This document shows positions 13,762-25,359 of a stretch of DNA of 64,000 nucleotides, in pieces. The notes under the pieces were generated by a model that was given only the letters and a program-made list of their open reading frames with translations, was not told where the DNA came from and made no database searches. Source of the DNA: Ottelia alismoides (taxonomy: Eukaryota; Streptophyta; Magnoliopsida; Alismatales; Hydrocharitaceae); contig JAZKJV010008261.1 of the NCBI GenBank assembly GCA_037367405.1, positions 682,001 to 746,000 on the forward strand. The letters are read 5' to 3'. The position numbers were made by a program, and so were the translations under genes. Each line of letters begins with the position of its first letter. Position 1 is the first letter of the stretch.

Positions 13762-13918
13762 TGCCCGAATGCAGTTCTAAATTTATAAGGGTTCTCACAC
13801 GAGGAACACGTGAGAATGCATAAGTAAGTTCCGCTGCATCGCCACTTGTATGTAGTTCAAAATTTGCAAGGGTTCTCGCATGATGGACGCATGCGAGTAA
13901 AAAAGTTATTCCAAAAGA
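13762..13918. repeat. Two-copy tandem repeat, about 81-bp period
   Basis: The phrase GTTC-AAATTT-AAGGGTTCTC followed by an inverted CACGTGAGAA / GCATGCGAG motif occurs twice in succession. It lies directly upstream of the RTE endonuclease start and may be part of that element's 5' untranslated region. Confidence 0.6.
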
Positions 13919-13919
13919 G

Positions 13920-14621
13920 GTTGCAAAAGAAGTTGAGGATGTATAGTTGGAATATTGGCACTTTGACTGGTAAATCGATGGATATAAATTATACGATGGA
14001 AAGAAGAAAGAATACTTAGGATCTATTTTATATTTGGGATCTATTTTGTAAGAGGATGGAGAAATTGATGACGATATTACTCATAACATAAATGCAGGCT
14101 GGCTAAAGTGGAGAATAGCCTCTATTGTTCTTTGTGATAAGAAAAATCCCTTTGAAAGTCAAAGAAAAGTATTACAAAGCAATCATGAGATTTGTTATGC
14201 TTTATGGATCAAAATGTCAGCATATGAACCACAAATATATACAGAGAATGATGGTTCAGAGATGAAAATACTAAGATGGATGTGTGGTCATACACGAAAA
14301 GATCGGATTCAGAATGATGCGATTAAAAAGAAAGTTGGTTTAGCTTCGATGGAAAATAAGATGATAGAAAACCACTTAAGATGGTTTGGCCATTTGCAAA
14401 AGAGGTCTGTTGATGCATCATTTAGGAGATGCGGGATTTGAGATGTTGAGTCGGTTAAGAGAGTGCGAGGAAGATCCAAGAAGTGTTGGAATGAGACTAT
14501 CCGAAGGGATCTTAGTTATTTGAACTTAAGCTCGAGAATGGCCCACGATAGATATGAATGGTGGCAAAAAATCCATGTAACTGACCCTACTTAATTGTAG
14601 GAAAAGACTTTGTTGTTGTTG
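13920..14621 (+). pseudogene. RTE-type LINE, internally deleted
   Basis: At 13927-13985 a frame reads KKLRMYSWNIGTLTGKSMD, the amino-terminal start of the apurinic endonuclease of plant RTE retrotransposons. Almost at once (from about 14010) the sequence continues with the carboxy-terminal end of the same polyprotein: YLGSIL, EDGEIDDDITHNINAG, then MKILRWMCGHTRKDRIQND and NHLRWFGHLQKR. The element ends in a (TTG)4 tail at 14610-14621, the usual RTE 3' terminus. About 2.5 kb of endonuclease and reverse transcriptase is missing, and the remainder has several stops. It cannot encode an active protein. Confidence 0.85.
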
Positions 14622-14700
14622 CTTATAAATATATAATGTATGATTGAATAACAATTACATAGAGATTGATTGAAGACATGCAACAAGCTGCGTCGTCAAT

Positions 14701-17583
14701 TTTAGCCAATTTTGAAGGCTTTTCAATGGAGATTTGCATGAATGAGTGATGTTTCTATAATCCATTACGTTGGATTATGATTTGATTCCTAAATCTCGGA
14801 TCGCTCCGATTGTTCTTGGAGTTTGGCTCTTGTAGTTCTGATTAAAAAGTTCTCTGGACTATTCATCCCTCGTTTATTTCTGGTATATACTTGAATTGGG
14901 CTATTTTTTGGTTGTTTGATCTTTTTTCTGCTAGTCCTGCTTCAAAGAACTGTTTGAGGTTACTTACCTTGGTGGTGGGCCTATCCGGAGATGACACGTG
15001 GATTTAAGCTGTCCACGTGGGAGTTAGTTAGTTAATAACTAACTCTATAAGCTGACGTTTCTATTGATGTGGAGGCTTTTTTGTGAAGCTATTCTTTTAG
15101 GATTTTGACATGTGCATTTCTTCCTTTTGCGGAAAAGATGGCTGAAACTTCGAAAAATATCTTGGAGAAAATTGACGAAAACTTTCCAGAACTCACCCCT
15201 CCTAAGATCATCGTGAAGGGAATGGTTGTTGATGGTGGTGCTAAATTTGATAATTCTAAGCTTGTTTTTAAATCATATGTGTCGCTAATGAGAGACAAAG
15301 TTGTGCCCCCGAAATTAGGGCCTCCAGTGAAAATTAGAGAGCCCTACTATGAAGGTAAAGAAGCGGTGGTGGAATTTTCTCAGGAGGAAATGCTGGAATT
15401 AAGCAAACCGTTCGAACTCTATTTAATAGGGTTTTCCCAAAGGTTCAGGCCTAACCTCTTGACCTCTTGGAGATTGATTCTGTCATCAGGAGAGAAATGA
15501 AGTTTGAGTACAATGTTCAAATTGGTGCTCTTGATTCGAGGCACATTATCTTGAAATTCGAAGACAGGAACGACTATATGAGAATGCATATCAGCAACAA
15601 TTGAAGAATTGGAAGCAAATAGATGTCTCTCATTAGATGGTCTCCCTTTTTTCACCCGGGAGACTCTTCCCCTAACGTTCCGGTTAGGGTGGCATTCCCT
15701 ATGCTGAGCTTACAATTTATTAACGAAGGGGCTCTAAAATCCTTAGTGAAATCCATTGACCAATTTTTATTAGTGGACAGAGATGTAAATTTCACACGAC
15801 TGTGCTACATTAGAGTGAATGTCGAGATCGATGTCAGCAAGCCAGTGATTGACCATGTGGTTATTAGATGTGGGGAAAAGATTTTATTCAGAATATAGTC
15901 TATGAAAACCTTCCAAGCTACTGTCACCACTGCTGTTTGGTGGGCCATGATCAAAAGAATTGTCTTGCGAGTTTTGATCAAGACAAAAGTGGCAAATTTA
16001 TTGCATGCCAAGAAGGACAAAAAGCTTCTGGGAGGAATTTCCTCCAAAAGCCTAGGCAAAAGTGGGTGATTAGAAATCTCCCCAACAAACAATTCCAAAA
16101 TGATGACTCCAAGAAGGAAAATCATTTACTTTCAGATGCAAACATGGAAGATGCTCAAAGACCTGATCCTCAAAGTAATATTGAGAAGCATGGAAATCAT
16201 GCTGCAGAAAAAGATTCTAACTCCAAATCTGATGAGTTCCAGAAAATCTCTGAAGAAAATCCTGAAGACCACCTTTTTGACAAAATTACTAAAAACAATG
16301 CTCAGATTTTTGCCGTTGAGGAGCAACAAAGGATTATGGATAGTCCACAACCAATCAGGCAGAATTGTGCTATAAACACTGATCCCTGTAATGCAGATTT
16401 CTCCATCCCTTTGGCCAATTCCTTTGATGCACTCAATGATGATACTGACCCAGATAATGAAATTTCTTCCAAGTGCCAAAATGGGGAAGATTATTTTAGT
16501 GATCCTTCCCCAAAACGAACTGAATGTATCCCTTCTGATTCTGAAGACGTCCCACCTCAAGCTCCCTTTGAGGATAAGAGTAGGAAGAAAGTCATATCGA
16601 AGCAGAAAGAATTAAGTGCTCCTAGTAGAAGATCCTTGAGAATTATCTCCCATCTTCCTTCTCACAATGTTTTTTAAAGCCTGGATAGAGTCCTTGACGA
16701 TCAGACGAGGAAGTGCACACATTCTCTTTATTTGAGGATGTGTGCACAAAAGATAAGCATCCTTTTCTTATCACATTTCTTTAGTTCTTTTTAGCTATCA
16801 TATGCAGGTTCAAGAATTTCATTCTATCTGGAACTGGCATTTAAAAATACTCTTTTGTTAGGTCTTTTGTCTGGTTCAAGCTTATTATGCTTTGAGGGTT
16901 AGACCTTAGCAAGCAATTGATGATTTTACGAACATTCTGGAAGCTCCCTATTTTCTCTCATTTGGGGACTTCTGAGGCGGTTCTTTACGAAATGCTTGGG
17001 ATTCATCTTCGAATTGTTTGAATAGAGCCGTTATTTGACTGTTGGATTATAGCCATTGGCATTAATCTGAATCACAAAATGGATTCTCCCTTTCTTAATG
17101 TAAGGAGAATAAAAGAAAAATATAGAGAGATTCGCTCAAAGTTGGCTGAGAGACCTACCATAGATTCAAACATTCTTCTCTATCAGATGGGAATAAAGTG
17201 GAAATCCTTCACCTCTGATCCGGCATGGGTTCCTCTGCAAGGGAAAGCAGTTGGAGATTTTCTTGGAAGGGTTTGTTAAACCGGAAGTCCTGATCAGGGA
17301 GGTGAATGCTTACATTAGCTCTATGGTGGAATCTTTTGAATCAAGATCTCAGTTGATACCACAATTCTGGTGGAATTCCTTTTCAAGGCCGGAGCCTTTT
17401 TGAAGGATCTAGTTAGTTTATCTCTTTCAAGATGTTGTTTTTGTCATCATTTTGTAATCGGGCACTTTGTTTTCTTGCTTTTACTTCTACTTGCTGTATT
17501 CCCCTTGAAGGGCTCATCTTGTACCTTTGTTTGTTGATAATAAAGGCAGCTACCTGGGCTGCGAAAACCAGGCTTATAAAAAA
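14701..17583 (+). mobile_element. L1-type LINE carrying ORF1 only
   Basis: The 2.9 kb insertion ends in a short poly(A) (about 17577-17583) after an AATAAAGGCAGC 3' UTR. It is flanked by a perfect 16-bp duplication AAGCTGCGTCGTCAAT (14685-14700 and 17584-17599), the mark of target-primed reverse transcription. It encodes a degraded ORF1 protein (15138-16677). Downstream, where endonuclease and reverse transcriptase should be, there are only about 900 bp with no RT motifs (16678-17583). It is therefore non-autonomous and must have been copied by another LINE's ORF2 product. Confidence 0.85.
15138..16677 (+). pseudogene. LINE ORF1 protein (DUF4283-like plus CCHC knuckle), broken
   Basis: An RNA-binding gag-like protein in three frames. 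Part one (15138-15497) begins MAETSKNILEKIDENFPEL. Part two (about 15499-15895) carries the DUF4283-type region: HIILKFEDRNDY, RWSPFFHPGDSSPNVPVRV, LTR-like FTRLCYIRVNVEID. It is interrupted by a TGA where the family has Trp and by a TAG. Part three (15868-16677, 269 codons) starts in the VYENLPSYC region with a single CX2CX4HX4C zinc knuckle (CHHCCLVGHDQKNC) and continues as an acidic, Ser/Asn-rich tail ending in a stop at 16675-16677. The domain order is that of plant L1-type LINE ORF1 proteins. The frameshifts and stops make it a pseudogene. Confidence 0.8.
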
Positions 17584-17599
17584 AAGCTGCGTCGTCAAT

Positions 17600-18693
17600 C
17601 CCTTTTGGATGGCAAATTCAGTTCTTAATAGAAAGCACCCCACACTAAATCTCGATGTGGCTATCTGCGAGTATATTATATAGTGATACAAAATGGTATC
17701 AGTTTAAGCATTAAGTTATTTCAAATTACATTTATGTTCTAGGCATTGTATTTTATGGGGAAAGAGCACAGTAGAAAATGTCACTATCATACACATGCAA
17801 TGTTTGGATTCAAGGATGATAGTAGATTCCATGAAACTAATGACCAATTTTTTTTACATCCGTCCGAATAATAATATTTCCTAATATATTACATCATATC
17901 TTTAATTAATCAATCATTTTACTTTTGATCTCACTTGTGTTTTTCACCTAATTTTTACATGTTACGAAAGCCCTCCTGCAAATATTATAAACACACAGAT
18001 ATGAAGGACAAACACGCCTTATCCATCTATCTATATATTTCCATCAGGTTATGCATGTGATCTCACTCTCATGGTTGATAACTCTGAGAACTTTTAGTTA
18101 CTAACGGCTCATACTTCACATCTTTATTTATTTGCAGTACACTATTCGAGAAGGAAAATAAAATAGAGTGTAAGAGCAAATAAAAACATTATAGGCAAGG
18201 CAAGAATAATATGCATACCACAGTTACCTTGTGTTATTTTACCCCAGGCCTTAGCACTACCTTTCATCCAGATAGAACTATATAACAATGGGAAAAAATG
18301 ACTGGAAATGGCATATTTGCACCTTCCTCTTATAGCAACGCTAATCAGATTCAGGTGCTTCTTATTCATATAGGATTTTGTTCAGCTCAATGACATGATA
18401 TTCTCAAAAACTTTACATCCCGAATGAACAAAAGCATCACTACTGATTTGTTTTAACCTCCTCACTTGGCGCTTGCCGAGGCACTCTCTCCTTCCCCTCG
18501 CCACATCATTTCTATCCTTACGAGGCCGGTTCTCCAGAAATTTGCACATGCTGACAGATCAAACTTATTGGCAGTAAGATATGTAAGGATGCTTGGAGAA
18601 CTTCGATTCTCCGACAACCAGATGGGCAGAGACCTTATCTGATATACCGAGATAGCCCCAAGAGAGTCAATATTCATACTTTGGCACTTGTAT
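17600..18693. other. 3' flank / probable 3' UTR of the transporter gene
   Basis: There is no coding evidence. On the minus strand, downstream of the transporter stop codon, AATAAA polyadenylation-type hexamers occur at 18123-18128 and 18127-18132. A 3' UTR of about 550 bases (18693 down to about 18110) is plausible but unproven. Confidence 0.35.
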
Positions 18694-18869
18694 TCAGTTT
18701 ATATTTCTCTTTATGTAAAAGTTGTCGATGAATTTGTCGTTAGGGGTCCAACTATACAATAGCAGGCCAGTGACGAGCACGGCCGCACCTGCGACAAATC
18801 CTGCCGAGAGGGCTGATGATGTGGCAAGATATGGCAGGGGAAGAGTAAATGCATAGATAGAAAGAGGAA
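18694..18869 (-). CDS. CLT: CRT-like (CLT) transporter, last coding exon
   Basis: Final exon of a membrane transporter of the drug/metabolite superfamily. The acceptor is TTTTGCAG|TT; two bases complete a split codon and 57 codons plus stop follow. It encodes PLSIYAFTLPLPYLATSSAL, then a hydrophobic helix (GFVAGAAVLVTGLLLYSW) and a short hydrophilic tail TPNDKFIDNF... This is the TM9-TM10 end of the plant homologues of the malaria chloroquine-resistance transporter. In Arabidopsis those proteins (CLT1-3) sit in the plastid envelope and move gamma-glutamylcysteine and glutathione. The frame continues exactly from the exon at 51242-51367 (TCA G|TT CCT gives Ser-Val-Pro). The exon is intact, with no stops or frameshifts. 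Family assignment is from remembered family features, without a database search. Confidence 0.75.
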
Positions 18870-19082
18870 CTGCAAAACCAATTAATAATACATCATTACA
18901 CCATAAACAACTTTGGTGAGCAACTGATGAAATGATAGTATGCAAAAGTTCCGTTGCTAAGATTTGGCAGCTAACTATAATAGACTGATAGAATGTTACA
19001 TATGGTGATTCTCAACAACCAAAATACAGGTCAACATGCAGTACGTTCTTTGACAGGTAATGTATGATATAACTAAAAAGAT

Positions 19083-20456
19083 GGGATTTTATCACTTGTG
19101 CCCTTCCGAGATCTTGCAATATCAGTTATGCCCCTCACTTCTTGCTCCGTCATCAGTTGTGCCCTTCCGTCAGATTGACCGTTAATGAATTGACTTAACC
19201 ATGGTTTTTTCAAACCTTGGTGCAATTAAGAGGGGTATTATTGTCCAGACTCATCTTCTTCCTCCCCCAACCTCCTCCTCCTCCCTCTCCGCCCGGAGCT
19301 CGTCGGAGTTCGCATGTGCATGCACCGCGCACGACCACACCTCCCCCGAAGCCGCACGGGCGCCCCCGCGTGCCCCCTTCTTCCCACCAGCCGCCGTCTC
19401 CAGCAGGTTGCGCACCTCCAGCCCAACTGCCATGGACTGCCAGCCGTCAGCAGGAGACCTCGGTAGCCAATCGGACATGTGCTCGCCGGGAGGGCTTTCC
19501 GTCGATGAAACCCCTCCACCTCTCCGTTGCCCGTCGTTGCGGGTAGCGCCACCTGGGCACGATCTCTGCGGCCTCTAGTGCTGCGACCGCCGCCCTCCAT
19601 CTCGAAGCGGCCGACCTACCAACTCTCCATCGCCAACGCTTCGCGCGAGGCCCTCAGTCGGTGGATCGGCCACAAAGCACCGTTGCATCTGCGAAGCCCT
19701 CCAGAATGGAGAAGAATCTGCTCAAGCGGCTACTCCAATTATTATTTGTCTGTTGTTGTTTTGGGGGTTTTGATTCGCAGATCTCCTCTCCAGTTGACAC
19801 GGAAGGTAAATGCCAATCATAGTAATTTTGGGCGCTACGGAACCCTAAGGTTTGGCAGAGCTGAGCGACGGCGACGGCGGGGCAGGGACGGAGGAGGGGA
19901 GGGGAGGGGGCAGGGGCGGGGGCGGGGGCGGCGCGGTGTGGGGCTGGGCAGCGCGATGCGGGGCTGGGCGGCGCGGGGGAGGTGAGGGGGCGGCCCAGGG
20001 GAGTAGAGACTGGGCGGCGTGGGGGAGGGGCGGGGGCGGCGGGCTGGGAGGAGGTTCGTGGAGCTCGGAGCGGAGCTGGGCGGCGCGGGGCAGGGGCGGG
20101 GGCGGCGGGCTGAGGAGGTCAGGGCGGAGCTGGGAGGAGGTGCGGGCTGGGGAGGGGTTTCGGGCGGAGAGGGAGGAGGAGGAGGTTGGAGGAGGAAGAT
20201 GATGGGGGAAGAGGAGGAAGAGGAGGAAGAGGATGAGGAAGATGGCATAAAATTACCATATAATCCTTTTTTTTTAAATTAATACCGCTTATATCCTCAA
20301 AGATAACGTCCGTTTGCACTGTGGATGGACGGTCACTAACTCGAGGGGCACAAGTGATAAAATAGCAAGAAGTGAGGGGCATAACTGATATTACCAAAAA
20401 GATAGGGGCATAACTGATATTGCGAGATCTCGGAGGGGCACAAGTGATAAAATCCC
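19083..20456. mobile_element. Non-autonomous MULE with long TIRs and captured GC-rich DNA
   Basis: Perfect 9-bp direct repeats TAAAAAGAT (19074-19082 and 20457-20465) flank inverted termini GGGATTTTATCACTTGTGCC. The inverted homology runs inwards past TATCAGTTATGCCCC into CTCCTCCTCCCTCTCCGCCC. The 9-bp duplication identifies a Mutator-like element. The interior (19250-20250) is extremely GC-rich, unlike its AT-rich neighbourhood, and encodes only low-complexity Pro/Ser/Arg or Gly/Arg frames on both strands, with no transposase. It has the form of a Pack-MULE that picked up GC-rich host exon or promoter DNA, but the donor gene cannot be named from the sequence. Confidence 0.8.
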
Positions 20457-20465
20457 TAAAAAGAT

Positions 20466-21274
20466 ATATACATCATTTGATTTGGATATGAAAAATGACG
20501 ATAATATTTGATTTGGATTAAAATGGGATAATACAGCATTCGCAAAATTGGATAATTTCATTTTTTTTGTATTTAAGAGGATTTCGCTGATTCATTTTCT
20601 AGATCTAATTCATACGATTTTAAATTATTATCGTCTACTATCAGTTAATTTGAAATTGCAAATACATACATGGTAAAACGACTTCCATTATTGCAGATTT
20701 TTTCCACTTTAAGTTAACGATAAATGTCATATTCATAACCATATCATTAGCGATAATTCATATACTTATCTGTTTTTATTGTTAAAACTTTATTTGATCA
20801 TTAAATTTTAAACTAAAAACTCAACGATGATTTGCAACGGATAAACGATTCTATTTGCACTATTACTAATGATGTAATCACGGATATGAAAAAAAAAACT
20901 AATTTTGCAACAAATAATATCCGGAGAGTTGGATTTTAAAAAAGCGTCACCGTTGACCCTTTTTGTTGTAGCCCATCAACTTAATTTCTTTAGTCCCTGA
21001 TCGCATTGAAATAAATCTTAATAATCAGGTACCATATTTGTTTTCTTTCAAAGGTCAGGTGTGATGTTGAAATTAGATGACTGTTTTTGGGACATCTACG
21101 TAATCTACATTAAAATTTTATGACATTAAGGAGTATTGTTTTGTACGTAACATCGCATTTTTATTACGTATATAATTTAATCCGAAAATGGATATAATTG
21201 AGCTATATACAAATGTCTGTAATATATAAATACTTCTGTAGACAATTTCTAGATAGTTATATAAAACATATTTT
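20466..21274. other. AT-rich intron sequence, nothing recognised
   Basis: No frames, repeats or TE ends were identified between the MULE and the next MITE. Confidence 0.5.
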
Positions 21275-21277
21275 TAA

Positions 21278-21581
21278 GGGTAAATTACAATTTGGGTCCT
21301 CATCTATGGGTCCGATCCCAGAATGGGTCACGATCTTTAAATTGTAACAATTCGGGTCCCAGGGCCATTAATGTAAGGAACTTTTGGGGCTAATGACGAG
21401 TTTGCCCTTGTTTAAAAGTTGGAACTCAACCTCCATTCTCTTCCCAACAAGGGCATATTCGTCATGAACCCCAAAATTTCCATTTCCTAAATGGTCCTGG
21501 GACACTAATCGTTACAATTTAAAGATCGGGACCCATTCTGGGATCTTACCCATAGATGGGGACCCAAATTGTAATTTACCC
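21278..21581. mobile_element. Foldback MITE with TAA target duplication
   Basis: The 304-bp near-palindrome starts GGGTAAATTACAATTTGGGT and ends in its exact reverse complement. The two arms match for most of about 110 bp each (including CCCAGAATGGGTC and GATCTTTAAATTGTAAC). It is flanked by TAA on both sides (21275-21277 and 21582-21584). A 3-bp TAA/TTA duplication is typical of PIF/Harbinger MITEs. No coding capacity. Confidence 0.7.
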
Positions 21582-21584
21582 TAA

Positions 21585-21636
21585 TGTTTTTATCTTTATT
21601 TCTTGGATATCCGCTTCCGCATTATATTTTCTAACA
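21585..21636 (+). repeat. Possible 3'-terminal remnant of a LARD-type LTR
   Basis: About 50 bases ending CTTCCGCATTATATTTTCTAACA resemble the last bases of the non-coding element LTRs at 22480, 24918, 59308 and 60380. It abuts the copia LTR at 21637, which lacks its first few bases. It could be what remains of another insertion at the LTR edge, or a chance match. Confidence 0.35.
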
Positions 21637-21763
21637 AATGCAATGACTGGATTATTCTGGAGGACATAGGGCTTTCTTTCTTATATAGAGAGAGGACAAC
21701 CCTAGAGGACAAATTACCTAATAGAGATGAAATAAATAAGAAAATAGAAAATAGCTCTCAACA

Positions 21764-22479
21764 TTCCCCTCAAGATGGAGCATACATGTCAACCATGTCA
21801 ACTTGGAAGAACACCTCTCGAACAACCCTTGGCTAGGGTCTTGGTGAAAATATCTGATGTTTGTTCCCCTGAGATGACATGGGAAGTAGAGATAAAGGCC
21901 ATTTTGTATCATATATGTTTGGCCATCTCATAGAAAGCAAGATTTTTGGCAATAAGCCTGATTGTCGCAAAACAACACATAGGAAGAGGCACCTCAATAG
22001 CTAAGGTTGTCATAACAGATTGGACCCACATCATCTTAATGTTCCCCTGTGTCATAGCTCTGTATTCCAACTCCGCCCTAGATCTAGCAACCACAATCTG
22101 CTTCTTACTTTTCCAGGAGACCACAGAACTCCCAATGACTACTGCAAATCCAGTATAGTCAGCATCTGACAAGATATGATGACAAGATAGGTCTCTCTGG
22201 TGAAAAACATTCCTATACCTGGAGAGGGCTTCAGCTACCTTAGAATCATGTGAACATCATTCATGTGAGCCTCTCATGGCTTCTCCCTAAACTAGCTGAA
22301 CTTGATCCCTGCAAAGTAGATATCTGGTAATGGTCGCCTAGAGGAGCTTCCCAACAAGCTCTCTGTACCTCCTCATTCACTTCATCTATGTCATCATCAT
22401 TAAGCTTCATGCTGAGGTCCATAGAAGTAGTGGCATGTCTCCAGTCTGCAATCCATGTCTTTAGGAGAACATCTATAAC
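21764..22479 (-). pseudogene. Composite copia, segment 6: RNase H and polypurine tract
   Basis: The minus strand encodes SDADYTGFAVVIGSSVVSWK, then KKQIVVARSRAELEYRAMTQ, the copia RNase H core, followed by frame loss towards the C terminus. Next come a Lys-His region and a polypurine tract (CTTGAGGGGAA in minus orientation) beside the LTR. The break at 22479 is the insertion of a non-coding LTR element, and the coding sequence resumes at 25223. Confidence 0.8.
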
Positions 22480-25222
22480 TTTTGGAGCATAGGCGTCATA
22501 TGTGTAGATGGTACCACATTCAGCGGTTTAGTCTCACATCTACTATTTGTGGGACTTGGAGACTCCGTGGGGGCTATATAAGGAGCCACACACCACCTGT
22601 AACAGATGAGAAAAGTGAATGGACACATCAACCCTTTGAGACATTCTCCCGTGGTTTCATCCCGCTCCTTAGGGAGTAGGGTTCCACGTAAAAATCCCGG
22701 TGTTCTTTGTTGTTCTTATTCTTTTTCTCCAATTACGCTTCCACATTCTAGTTTTTTAACATGGTATCAGAGCAGTTTTGATTCTCGAGGATTTTTATGT
22801 TCTTTATTTATATTCGAGATTCGAGATTCAGTTCTAGGGTTTTATGTCGAAGCACTAATTCTCAATTTGATCAAGACTTGACTCTTTGTTGTTCTTGAAA
22901 GATTATTCTGAAGATCTATTCATGTTCATATATTGTTCAAAGATATGTTCAAGTCTCCACAATTCCAGCAATGTTAAGAATCATCTAGGGTTTCAGAACT
23001 CTAGTTTTGCAAGAAAAAGGCGCATTTTCCATGCGTTTCTAGCAAGCAATCTCTTTCCATCGAGAATCCAAGCGAGCAATCTCCCTGTAAGATGGGTTCC
23101 CATCTTGTCTCAACATCTCCTCGTGGCGAAGAAGCCCCATCACGGTGATGGGTTCTCGTGAACCCTGTAGGCGCACAACGAAGGTGCAAGGCACCCATCT
23201 CCTCTCCTGTTGCAGAACTCCATCGGGAAACCTCTTTAGCCGCATCTCCTCCAGGAGACGGCAACTTCAAGCTCCTGCTACAACAACTCCCTTAAGCTCC
23301 TCCAAGCATCGTGCAAAGGTACTAGAGCGCCGAGGGCACCATCATGTGAAGGTGCTGGATCTTAAACCCTATCCATCTCCTCCAAGCAGCAAATGTAGGC
23401 GGCACTTCCCTCTCTTCTTCTCGCTCACGTAGGCGGTGCGAGATGCTTCATTTCCCAGTGACGGTGTTGTTTGAATCATGCAACCAAGGATACCCATCAC
23501 CTGGGTGTCTCCCTCATGCATACTCAACCTCTTCTCTTGCACAGGCAGCGTGAGATCCAGCACTAGCAACATCGAGGAGCACCTCCATCTCTGGTTTAGT
23601 AGAGGCTCCATCAAGAGGGTGCCCAAGATGGAACCCTATTTTTCTCAGCTTGAGTAGAAAAGGGCTTGATGGCCTTCTTTTATTAAAAAAGGTGGGGGTG
23701 CTCTATGTAAAAAAAAAAAAAGAAGAAGAGAGAGATGCGTTATTTCTTGGCCAAGTTGAGCTGAAAGGAAAAAACAACACAAAAAAAGGAGAGAGAGAGG
23801 GCATGATTTTAACCCAATTGGGATGATGTTAAAAAAAGAGTTTTTTGGGGAATGGGGCCCAAGTTGGGCCACTGCTGCAGTTTTTGGGCCACATTTGGGC
23901 CGTGTTTCAAAAAACGGAGGAGATTTTTTGGGAAAATGTGAGTACAAAAAAACTATACACTAAAAAATGAGATGTCTTAAAAAAGGACGAAATATTCGGG
24001 AAGGAAAAAAACGATCGTACAAAAAGAATCTGTAAGAAAAAAGATTTTAAAAAAGGCGGTAGAAGAAAAGCCGAGAAAAATTGTGAGATCGGCTTATGAG
24101 GGTTTTTCCCCATATTCATGTCTTCTCCAAGATTTGTCAATGTTATTATTTTCCGACAAGTATGGGAGAAAGGGGGAGTATTGTGTAGAGTTCTATGGCT
24201 CATATTCAAATCTCTAGTCTAGATGTCAAGCCAGTTGCCAGGCTCTACAATTCAGATTCATAGTCGACGTTCAGATTGGTTCCGAGTCTTCAGTATGATG
24301 CGCACGTGTTTGCGATCATCGGTTTTGTGGTCCCCATCTTTGTTTTTGGTTTTAGAGTTTTCATGTGATCCATATGAACTCCAGAGTAGAGATCTCACTC
24401 TCTATGCCATTGTGGGATAGGGTTTTCATGTGGTTTCATAGGAACTCCTCCAGAGTACAGATACATTCTCAGAGCCAGTATGAGAGAGGCCTGGTTCTCC
24501 GACGAGGAGACCTTCAAACTCCATTCTCCAATGATTGTAGACACCGACGAGGAATCGAGGATGTATCCACAGCTTTTTCAGTTCGACCCTTCAGAGATGG
24601 AGCAGTTGTTCACATGATGTACAATCTTCTACATGTAGCGGGCCAGAGTACTCCGACGAGGAGACTCATTCCGATTTCTGTGACTCTGACAGGCGCAGTA
24701 CAAAGCACATGTTCTCCAAAAAAGAGATACAGTTCGACTCTCACTATAGTTCATTTGTTCCTCCTCACGTGCACGACATGAGAAGCAACGTCCTCGACAA
24801 CAACCGACAGTTGTGTATGCATTGAGTTGATATTGTCAGTAGTGTCTTGTATTGTGAGTTTGAGATTTCTATTTATTTGTCCAAGCTGAGCATTGCATGC
24901 TCCAGCTTGAGGGGGAGTGTTGGAGCATAGGCGTCATATGTGTAGATGGGTAATTGGATCCCTCCAGGGTCCAATTACCACATCTTGTGGTTTAGACCAC
25001 ATTTAATTTGTAGGACTTGGAGACTCAGTGGGGGCTATATAAGGAACCCCGCACCACCTGTAACAGATGAGAAAAGTGAATGAGCACATCATCCCTTTGA
25101 GGCATTCTCCCGTGATTTCATTCCGCTCCTTACAGAGTAGGGTTCCACGTAAAAATCTCGGCGTTCTTTATTGTTCTTATTCTTTTTCTCTAATTACGTT
25201 TCCGCATTCTAGTTTTCTAACA
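22480..25222 (+). mobile_element. Non-coding LTR retroelement (LARD-like), copy 1
   Basis: The 5' LTR is 22480-22761 and the 3' LTR 24918-25222. The target duplication ATAAC is perfect (22475-22479 and 25223-25227). The PBS TGGTATCAGAGC (22762-22773) matches initiator-Met tRNA as in copia. The polypurine tract CTTGAGGGGGAG (24906-24917) precedes the 3' LTR. The LTRs hold a CTATATAAGGAGCC TATA region. The 2.2 kb interior has no gag, protease, integrase or RT, only short frames. Its last 45 bases (AAGCTGAGCAT, GCTCCAGCTTGAGGGGGAG) resemble the end of copia internal regions in this window. It must be mobilised in trans. It sits inside the RT region of the composite copia. Confidence 0.85.
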
Positions 25223-25359
25223 ATAACATACTTCCTTTGTGTCATCATTAGACCTCTATGGTTCATGGCAAACTTAAGCTCAAGTACCGTAGTTTGCCAA
25301 GGACCTTGGTGACAAACTGATGTCCAAGAAACGTCTTAACCTTATTGATGCCTTGTAAC
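25223..25359 (-). pseudogene. Composite copia, segment 5: RT fragment
   Basis: The 137-bp piece aligns base by base with the RT region of the copia at 51530-56736 (same order of ACATACTTCCTTTGTGTCAT and TTGGTGACAAACT). It ends at a hAT-MITE insertion, whose 8-bp duplication is CTTGTAAC (25352-25359). Confidence 0.75.

Noticed and set aside
19201..20282. Several 75-152 codon frames in the GC-rich MULE interior.
   Set aside because: Low-complexity Pro-, Gly- and Arg-rich peptides on both strands, lying within a transposon. No recognisable domain.
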